Source of the DNA: an uncultured Oscillospiraceae bacterium
GTDB taxonomy: Bacteria; Bacillota; Clostridia; Oscillospirales; Oscillospiraceae
DNA: 11,091 nt
Direction: 5' to 3'
Assembly (NCBI GenBank): GCA_910588365.1
Contig: CAJUQS010000012.1
Location: forward strand, 1 to 11,091
In this document: positions 6,661 to 11,091 of the stretch, piece by piece
How positions within the stretch are numbered: position 1 is the stretch's first letter
Layout of the letters: every line of letters starts with the position of its first letter
Program-made: the position numbers and the translations under genes
Notes under the pieces: model-generated
Database searches by the model: none
What the model saw: the letters and a program-made list of their open reading frames with translations, nothing else
Told to the model about the DNA's origin: nothing

Positions 6661-7866
6661 CTACTGTGCCGCCGTCTTTCCGACGGCCGCCAGCCAGCTG
6701 TAGTAGCCCGCCATGCAGTGGGCGGAAACCAGGGCCTCCCGCTCCAGCTGGAGCAGGGGCGTCAGCTCCGCAGACAGCTCCAGCGCCGTGCGCCCCATCA
6801 GCAGGGCCGCACGGCTGTTCTGATTGATCAGTGCGGACAGGCCGTCAAAGTCGCCGCTGAGCAGGGCGGATACCATCTCCATGTTGACCCCGTCCACCGC
6901 CGGAACCAGCCGGAAAATGGCCTCCGCCATCTCCTGGGCCGCCGCCTCGGTCTGATAGGCCGCGTAGTGCCGCCCCGTCATGGCGGCGTACTGCCGGTCC
7001 ATCTCGTCAAACAGGCGGTCGTATCCGTCGCTGCCTGCGGCGGGCAGGGGGCGGTCCACGCCGTAGCGGCGGTATCCCCACTGAGCGAGGGGCACCAGGG
7101 TGACCAGATCCTCGCCGTTGACAATGTTGAAGATGTTCTCATACCCCTCCTCAGCCGCCTTTGTGGAGACGGCGGGGGCGGCGAAGGTGTAGCAGTAGAC
7201 GTTCTCCCTCTCCGCCAGCCCCGCGTCCATCAGATAGGCGGCCGTCAGATTGGCGGCGGCGCCGCCCCGGCTGTGGCCGGTGATCAGGAATTTTTCATTC
7301 TTCCCGGAGATGCCGGCCTTGGACAGGTAGCTCCCCAGGTTGTCCAGCAGCTCGTCCCTGGCCGCGGCGAAGCCCTCATGGTCGCTGCCGGAGCCGACAT
7401 TGAGGTTCCCGGACCACTCCGTATATTCGCCGGTTCCCCGGATGACGACAGCCACCAGCTTTACCGATTTACCCGCCCGGTCCTTCACTTTTTTGACGCC
7501 AAAGGCGTAAGCGGTCCGGCCGCCGGACTTCTCCAGGGAGAACTGGTAGTTATAGGTCTTGACGCTGCCGAACCCCAGCTCCTTCAGCCCATCCCGCACA
7601 CCGCCGTCCCTGTCCGGCCCGACATAGGCCGTGCCGCTGAGTGCCATGGAGGCCAGCGCCAGATCCTGCTGGTAAACCGCAGCGTCCTCCGCAAACCAGC
7701 CGTCGTCCCAGCGCAGCTCGACATCGGCGGCGGGAAGGTCCTTGACGCCGGTGCCGATGGTGACGTGCGCCGTCCTGCCGCCCGCCTCCGCCGCCAGCGC
7801 CGCGGGAGCCAGCGCCAGACTCCAGGCCAGCAGGAGGATGAAAAGCCGTATAATTGTTTTTCTCAA
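6661..7866 (-). CDS. Secreted class 3 lipase-like alpha/beta hydrolase
   Basis: This 401-residue protein has a clear Sec signal peptide: MRKTIIR charge cluster, hydrophobic core, and a likely cut after ALA at residue 25. The mature part looks like a class 3 (fungal type) lipase. It has GHSRGG (197-202) with nucleophile Ser199, NIVNGEDLVTLVP (247-259) carrying the probable catalytic Asp253, and His383 in SAHCMAGYY as the best candidate for the third residue. It should be an extracellular esterase or lipase; the natural lipid or ester is unknown. The start is TTG at 7866, since no ATG fits the signal peptide; GGAGAG lies six bases upstream, after an AAGGAG. It is transcribed alone from 8049-8078 with a long structured leader and ends at a good terminator. 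Confidence 0.88.
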   Translation of the reverse strand: MRKTIIRLFILLLAWSLALAPAALAAEAGGRTAHVTIGTGVKDLPAADVELRWDDGWFAEDAAVYQQDLALASMALSGTAYVGPDRDGGVRDGLKELGFGSVKTYNYQFSLEKSGGRTAYAFGVKKVKDRAGKSVKLVAVVIRGTGEYTEWSGNLNVGSGSDHEGFAAARDELLDNLGSYLSKAGISGKNEKFLITGHSRGGAAANLTAAYLMDAGLAERENVYCYTFAAPAVSTKAAEEGYENIFNIVNGEDLVTLVPLAQWGYRRYGVDRPLPAAGSDGYDRLFDEMDRQYAAMTGRHYAAYQTEAAAQEMAEAIFRLVPAVDGVNMEMVSALLSGDFDGLSALINQNSRAALLMGRTALELSAELTPLLQLEREALVSAHCMAGYYSWLAAVGKTAAQ

Positions 7867-7890
7867 GGGGATCTCTCCGCTCCTTCCGTG

Positions 7891-7923
7891 CCGCAGACAG
7901 GACCCAGGCGTCCTGTCCCGCGG
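7891..7923 (-). promoter_or_regulatory. Hairpin in front of the lipase ribosome binding site
   Basis: GACAGGAC (7896-7903) pairs with GTCCTGTC (7910-7917) around a 6-nt loop, and CCGC/GCGG (7891-7894, 7920-7923) extends the stem after a small internal loop. The stem ends within about ten bases of the AAGGAG/GGAGAG region. There is no U-tract, so a translational rather than a termination role is more likely. Confidence 0.5.
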
Positions 7924-7979
7924 CCTTGTTCTCGTCCGAAATCAAATAAACCTGTTAGCCAGGGATTTTGTCCATTTGT

Positions 7980-8013
7980 CCGCCGGAGCTTATCCGCGTC
8001 TGAACGCAGGCGG
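7980..8013 (-). promoter_or_regulatory. Compact three-way junction in the lipase leader
   Basis: An outer 5-bp helix (7980-7984 with 8009-8013) encloses two inner hairpins, GGA/TCC (7985-7987, 7993-7995) and GCGT/ACGC (7996-7999, 8004-8007). Only one base, 8008, is unpaired at the junction. It sits about 30-60 nt from the predicted transcription start. It resembles no riboswitch consensus I know. Confidence 0.4.
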
Positions 8014-8048
8014 GCTCATAGTATCTCAGGAAAAATCTCTGCATCCGC

Positions 8049-8078
8049 ACCATAACATACCCCCGGCAGACTTGTCAA
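8049..8078 (-). promoter_or_regulatory. Promoter of the lipase gene
   Basis: On the minus strand, a perfect TTGACA (8073-8078) is followed after 18 nt by TATGGT (8049-8054), or after 17 nt by TTATGG. The predicted start near 8042 leaves a leader of about 175 nt. Confidence 0.8.
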
Positions 8079-8106
8079 GAAAAACCTGCAATACTTATCT
8101 AAAATC

Positions 8107-8373
8107 TTACTTTGAATGGGCGAAATCATCTGTGTCTACAGGCACACGGATGATTTCAGTTACTTTGATTGATATTTCAGCCTCATTGAAAATATTCATC
8201 GGCAGTGAGAAAAGCTGACGGCATCTTTCGAGCGGTTTCAGAAGCTGTACCAAAAGGCGCTCAAGGGGTTGTACCCCTTGAGAATCCCCAATTCGGGTTT
8301 TATCTACGCTACGAAGGGATAGACCGGCTGTCCTGCGCTGATGCTGTGGGCCGCCGGTAGGATTTTCTCCCAT
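8107..8373 (-). other. Doubtful 88-codon reading frame, possible remnant
   Basis: A minus-strand frame of 88 codons ends in TAA just upstream of the lipase promoter. Its last 30 residues (from PMNIFNEAEISIKV) look more protein-like and use AT-richer codons than the other genes here, while its first half is low-quality. There is no ribosome binding site before the ATG and I recognise no family. The end of the frame coincides with a 14-bp hairpin. It could be a decayed end of a transferred gene or chance. Confidence 0.2.
8122..8157. repeat. 36-nt hairpin with 14-bp stem
   Basis: GAAATCATCTGTGT (8122-8135) pairs with 8144-8157 along 14 bp, with one G-T wobble, around an 8-nt loop CTACAGGC. The outer nine pairs are perfect. 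It lies 44 nt upstream of the lipase -35 box, in an AT-rich patch, with no U-tract on either side. Confidence 0.6.
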
Positions 8374-8571
8374 CCCTACGCCCTATTGGCAGGCGAAGCA
8401 GCGGGGGAGTATGCGGTGAGCGCCTCGCTGCAGGCGCCATCTGGTCGAGCCGGGCGGCAGTACCGGACGCCCCGCGCCCGCAGGCGCGGAATCCCCCGCA
8501 GAAGGGACCCCGGCAGAAAATCCGCAGTCCCTTAATTTACAATTTGTTCAAATTGGATGCAGCAAATCTTA
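8158..8571. other. Gene-free stretch rich in stem-loops
   Basis: No convincing gene is present in about 400 bases. Clear stem-loops are CTCAAGGGGT/ACCCCTTGAG (8260-8282, 10 bp, 3-nt loop), a short CCC/GGG hairpin followed by TTTT (8287-8301), GCGCCT/AGGCGC (8420-8437), CCGCGCC/GGCGCGG (8472-8489) and AAGGGAC/GTCCCTT (8502-8533). The plus frame 8341-8535 is Arg/Ala-rich and has no plausible start. I do not recognise tmRNA, RNase P, SRP or 6S RNA here. It may be a structured RNA or the decayed end of an integrated element. Confidence 0.4.
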
Positions 8572-8600
8572 TTGACAGAAGGTCACATTGGTGTTAAACT
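8572..8600 (+). promoter_or_regulatory. Promoter of the hrcA-grpE-dnaK operon
   Basis: A perfect TTGACA (8572-8577) is followed after 17 nt by TAAACT (8595-8600). The predicted start is at about 8607, inside the CIRCE element, as expected of an HrcA-repressed vegetative promoter. Confidence 0.85.
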
Positions 8601-8604
8601 TCCT

Positions 8605-8631
8605 TTAGCACTCAGGGTAAGGGAGTGCTAA
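8605..8631 (+). promoter_or_regulatory. CIRCE operator (HrcA binding site)
   Basis: TTAGCACTC (8605-8613), nine bases, then GAGTGCTAA (8623-8631) match the CIRCE consensus without a mismatch. The element starts at the predicted transcription start and its last base is the first base of the hrcA AAGGAG (8631-8636). HrcA bound here would repress the operon, and the same inverted repeat in the mRNA could also limit hrcA translation. Confidence 0.98.
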
Positions 8632-8644
8632 AGGAGAGAACGCC

Positions 8645-9697
8645 ATGGAATTGACCGCCCGTAAGAAGGAAATACTGAAGGTGGTCACCGAGCGGTACAT
8701 TGATACCGCCGACCCGGTCAGCTCCAAGTTCATCGCCCAGGCAATGGGCGGCGGACTCAGCTCCGCCACCATCCGCAACGAACTGGCGGATCTGGTGGAG
8801 CTGGGCTATCTGGAGCAGCCCCACACCTCGGCGGGCAGGGTGCCCTCCCCCAAGGGCTACCGGCTGTACGTCAACGAGCTGATGGAAAAGCGCAGCGTCT
8901 CCGACCAGGAGGCGGCCCAGATCAACCAAGCCCTCAGCGGCCGGATGGGCGAGCTGGACGCCATCATCGCCCAGGCCGGACAGGCCGCGGCCTCCATCGT
9001 CAGCTACCCCGCCTACGCGGTGGCGGCGGGCAAGTCCAGCGTCACGGTCCGGCGCTACGACCTGCTCCCGGTGGACGAGAGCAGCTTCATCGCCGTGGTG
9101 ATGACCGACGACAGCCGGGTGAAAAGCCAGCTGCTGCGCACGGACATCCCCGTGCCGCCGGAACAGCTGCCCGCCCTGGCCAACCTCCTGAACACCCACT
9201 TTACCGGCATCCGGGTGGAGGAGCTGGGGACGAAGCTGATGGGCCTGACCAGCCAGCTGTCGCCGGAGCTGTTCCTCCCCGCCTCCCTGACTGTGGAGTA
9301 TGCCGCCGCAGTCATCGACCGCAGTACCCGGAACCAGGTCTACACCACCGGACAGACCCAGCTGCTCAGGCAGCCGGAGTTCCAGGATCTGAGCCGGGCC
9401 AATGAGCTGATGAGCCTGTTGACGGACCAGAAGAACGACCTGCCGGTGCTGGATGAGAACACCCCCATGCAGATTCTCATCGGCCCGGAGAACGTCAACG
9501 AGGCGCTGAAGGATGCCAGCGTGGTGGTGGCCAGCTATGATATCGGCGAGAACATGCGGGGGCTCATCGGCGTGGTGGGTCCCACCCGGATGGATTACGC
9601 CGCCGTGGCCGCCAGACTGAGCTACTTCGCCGAGAGTTTAACCAAAATGTTTGGAAAAAATAACCAGTTACCCCCGAAGGAGGATAATCAATCGTGA
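8645..9697 (+). CDS. hrcA: Heat-inducible transcription repressor HrcA
   Basis: HrcA is the CIRCE-binding repressor of class I heat-shock genes; in Bacillus its active form depends on GroEL, which links repression to the supply of chaperonin. The 350-residue protein has the N-terminal winged helix: MELTARKKEILKVV, then the helix-turn-helix SSATIRNELADLVELGYLEQPHTSAGRVPS (39-68), followed by the GAF-like and dimerisation regions. Its late segment NMRGLIGVVGPTRMDY is a family signature. The length is normal. AAGGAG lies eight bases before the ATG. It is the first gene of the operon, behind a perfect CIRCE, so it controls itself together with grpE and dnaK. The stop codon overlaps the grpE start. 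Confidence 0.98.
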   Translation: MELTARKKEILKVVTERYIDTADPVSSKFIAQAMGGGLSSATIRNELADLVELGYLEQPHTSAGRVPSPKGYRLYVNELMEKRSVSDQEAAQINQALSGRMGELDAIIAQAGQAAASIVSYPAYAVAAGKSSVTVRRYDLLPVDESSFIAVVMTDDSRVKSQLLRTDIPVPPEQLPALANLLNTHFTGIRVEELGTKLMGLTSQLSPELFLPASLTVEYAAAVIDRSTRNQVYTTGQTQLLRQPEFQDLSRANELMSLLTDQKNDLPVLDENTPMQILIGPENVNEALKDASVVVASYDIGENMRGLIGVVGPTRMDYAAVAARLSYFAESLTKMFGKNNQLPPKEDNQS

Positions 9698-10269
9698 GCA
9701 GGAAAGAGAACCCCGCCCCCATGGAGGAGCAGGAGAGCCAGGAGCAGCAGCCCGGCGAGGTGACCGAGGAGTACCGGCAGGAGGACGAGACCGCCGCCGA
9801 GACCTTCACCGTCACCCGGGAGCAGATGGAGAAAATGGAGGCCCTGGCCAAGCAGCTGGAGGCCGCCGGCGACAAGTACCTGCGCCTGGCCGCGGAGTAC
9901 GACAACTACCGCAAGCGCACCACCAAGGAAAAGGAGGGCATCTACCAGGACGCCAAGATCGACACCCTCTCCAAGTTCCTGGAGGTCTACGACAACCTGG
10001 AGCGGGCGGTGAACCAGCCCGGGGACGAGGACAACGCCCACAAGAAGGGCATGGAGATGATCTTCCACCAGCTGATCGGTGTGCTGGAAAAGTTGGGCGT
10101 CAGCATTGAGGACCCGGCGGGCAGGGAGTTCGACCCGTCCAAGCACAACGCCGTTATGCACATCGACAGCGAGGAGCTGGGGGAGAACGTCGTCTCCCAG
10201 GTCTTCCAGAAGGGGTTCCTGCTGGGCGAAAAGGTAATCCGCTTCGCAACCGTGCAGGTCGCCAACTAA
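9694..10269 (+). CDS. grpE: Nucleotide exchange factor GrpE
   Basis: GrpE releases ADP from DnaK so that bound polypeptide can be let go. The 191-residue protein has an acidic, disordered N-terminus (1-40), a long coiled-coil helix leading into AEYDNYRKRT (67-76), and the C-terminal beta domain from EFDPSKHNAVMHI (145-157) to VIRFATVQVAN. The start is GTG at 9694, four bases overlapping the hrcA stop (GTGA), which suggests translational coupling. AAGGAGG lies ten bases upstream; the first in-frame ATG (9721) has no such site. It is inside the CIRCE-controlled operon. All family landmarks are present and length is normal. Confidence 0.96.
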   Translation: MSRKENPAPMEEQESQEQQPGEVTEEYRQEDETAAETFTVTREQMEKMEALAKQLEAAGDKYLRLAAEYDNYRKRTTKEKEGIYQDAKIDTLSKFLEVYDNLERAVNQPGDEDNAHKKGMEMIFHQLIGVLEKLGVSIEDPAGREFDPSKHNAVMHIDSEELGENVVSQVFQKGFLLGEKVIRFATVQVAN

Positions 10270-10329
10270 AGGAAACACTGTTGATTTAACCAGTCCTTTC
10301 TGAAATACAGCGAGGCAAAGTTCTTTTTG

Positions 10330-10355
10330 ATACTTTTTCTTGAAAGAAAAAGTAT
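10330..10355 (+). promoter_or_regulatory. AT-rich hairpin between grpE and dnaK
   Basis: ATACTTTTTCT (10330-10340) pairs perfectly with AGAAAAAGTAT (10345-10355) around the 4-nt loop TGAA. It lies in a 131-nt spacer that is strikingly AT-rich beside its neighbours. There is no GC core and no U-tract after it, so it is more likely a processing or stability element than a terminator. No CIRCE and no convincing promoter are seen in the spacer. Confidence 0.55.
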
Positions 10356-10400
10356 GGATACCTGTTTATAAAAATTTTCTTATAGTAGGAGGACAGCATC

Positions 10401-11091
10401 ATGTCTAAAGTAATCGGTATTGACTTGGGTACAACCAATTCCTGTGTGGCCGTCATGGAGGGCGGCGAGGCGGTGGTCATCGCCAACGCCGAGGGCAACC
10501 GCACCACCCCGTCGGTGGTGGCCTTCTCCAAGACCGGCGAGCGCATGGTGGGCCAGGTGGCAAAGCGCCAGGCCATCACCAACCCCGACCGCACCATCTC
10601 CTCCATCAAGCGCGAGATGGGCTCCGACCACCGGGTAGCCATCGACAGCAAGAACTACACCCCCCAGGAGATCTCCGCCATGATCCTCCAGAAGCTGAAG
10701 GCGGACGCCGAGGGCTACCTGGGCCAGAGCGTCAGCGAGGCGGTCATTACCGTCCCCGCCTACTTCACCGACTCCCAGCGCCAGGCCACCAAGGACGCCG
10801 GCAAGATCGCCGGCCTTGAGGTCAAGCGCATTGTCAACGAGCCTACCGCCGCTGCCCTGGCCTACGGCTTGGACAAGGAGGAGGCCCAGAAGATCATGGT
10901 CTACGACCTGGGCGGCGGCACCTTCGACGTGTCCATCCTGGACATCGACGACGGCGTCATCGAGGTGCTGGCCACCGCCGGCAACAACCGCCTGGGCGGC
11001 GACGACTTTGACGAGTGCTTGATGAAGTGGCTGGTGAGCGAGTTCAAGCGCACCGACGGTGTGGACCTCTCCGCCGACAAGGTCGCCATGC
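10401..11091 (+). CDS. dnaK: Chaperone DnaK (Hsp70), N-terminal part
   Basis: The first 230 codons of DnaK are present and the gene runs off the window. DnaK is the ATP-driven Hsp70 that binds unfolded segments with DnaJ and GrpE. The nucleotide-binding domain shows phosphate loop GIDLGTTNS (6-14), catalytic Lys70, VPAYFTDSQRQATKDAG (118-134), NEPTAAALAYG (146-156), the second phosphate loop VYDLGGGTFD (167-176) and LGGDDFD (198-204). It lacks the roughly 25-residue insert that Gram-negative DnaK has after about residue 75, going straight from IKREMGSDHRVAI to the helix QEISAMIL. This is the Firmicute form. AGGAGG (10387-10392) lies eight bases before the ATG. dnaJ would be expected next, beyond the edge. 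Confidence 0.98.
   Translation, partial: MSKVIGIDLGTTNSCVAVMEGGEAVVIANAEGNRTTPSVVAFSKTGERMVGQVAKRQAITNPDRTISSIKREMGSDHRVAIDSKNYTPQEISAMILQKLKADAEGYLGQSVSEAVITVPAYFTDSQRQATKDAGKIAGLEVKRIVNEPTAAALAYGLDKEEAQKIMVYDLGGGTFDVSILDIDDGVIEVLATAGNNRLGGDDFDECLMKWLVSEFKRTDGVDLSADKVAM

Noticed and set aside
7867..7945. Upstream TTG-started reading frame in the lipase leader, as a regulatory leader peptide
   Set aside because: It begins at TTG with no good ribosome binding site and runs far into the lipase gene in another frame, so it is probably chance.
6718..8055. 445-codon plus-strand frame over the lipase gene and its leader
   Set aside because: Antisense shadow of the lipase; no family, no ribosome binding site, and it crosses the lipase promoter region.
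2138..10314. The same 12-base string GTCCTTTCTGAA near 2138 and near 10303
   Set aside because: A few 12-base matches are expected by chance in 11 kb, and the flanks differ.
10340..10386. A separate promoter for dnaK (TTGAAA with TTTATA, or TATAGT alone)
   Set aside because: Spacings are 19 nt or more and the AT-rich sequence makes weak matches easy; not enough to call.
1..11091. CRISPR array, tRNA or rRNA genes, intact insertion sequence or integrase
   Set aside because: No regularly spaced direct repeats, no tRNA cloverleaf or rRNA sequence, and no transposase or recombinase motif was seen on either strand.

Overview
The window is a stretch of ordinary chromosome from a high-GC, low-copy-repeat Firmicute, most likely a gut-type Clostridia of the Oscillospiraceae/Ruminococcaceae kind. 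The reasons are the hrcA-grpE-dnaK order with a perfect CIRCE operator, a DnaK N-terminal domain in the short Gram-positive form, strong AGGAGG-type ribosome binding sites, TTGACA/TATAAT-like promoters, and a GC-rich coding style otherwise typical of that group. The genus is inference; no rRNA is present.

Layout. Bases 1-159 hold no gene but are almost completely folded into consecutive stem-loops just downstream of obg. Four minus-strand genes follow in physical order: obg (ribosome-associated GTPase, 160-1440), a small gamma-glutamylcyclotransferase-like protein (1665-2129), an RsiV/DUF3298-like lipoprotein (2291-3148) and tmcAL (tRNA-Met cytidine acetate ligase, 3175-4374). tmcAL and the lipoprotein form a two-gene unit that ends at a textbook terminator (2262-2285); obg has its own promoter (1494-1522). 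A divergent region (4375-4561) carries the ackA promoter and a perfect inverted repeat that spans it. On the plus strand come ackA (acetate kinase, 4562-5752) and an SDR oxidoreductase (5866-6609), each followed by a long GC-rich hairpin. A secreted class 3 lipase-like hydrolase (6661-7866, minus) converges on the SDR gene; it has a TTG start and a roughly 175-nt structured leader behind a good promoter (8049-8078).

Bases 8079-8571 contain no convincing gene: an AT-richer stretch with a 14-bp hairpin and a doubtful 88-codon remnant, then a GC-rich stretch full of stem-loops. The window closes with the class I heat-shock operon: promoter, CIRCE, hrcA (8645-9697), grpE (9694-10269, overlapping by 4 nt) and the first 230 codons of dnaK (10401 to the edge).

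Functionally the genes are mostly housekeeping: ribosome assembly (Obg), tRNA anticodon modification using acetate and ATP (TmcAL), acetate/acetyl-phosphate metabolism (AckA) and protein folding with its own repressor. TmcAL consumes acetate and AckA makes or uses it, and the two genes are divergently transcribed; whether that is functional is unknown. The most unusual sequence is the pair of head-to-head 36-nt hairpins at 4-76, which share loop, bulge and length while seven base pairs differ in a compensated way.
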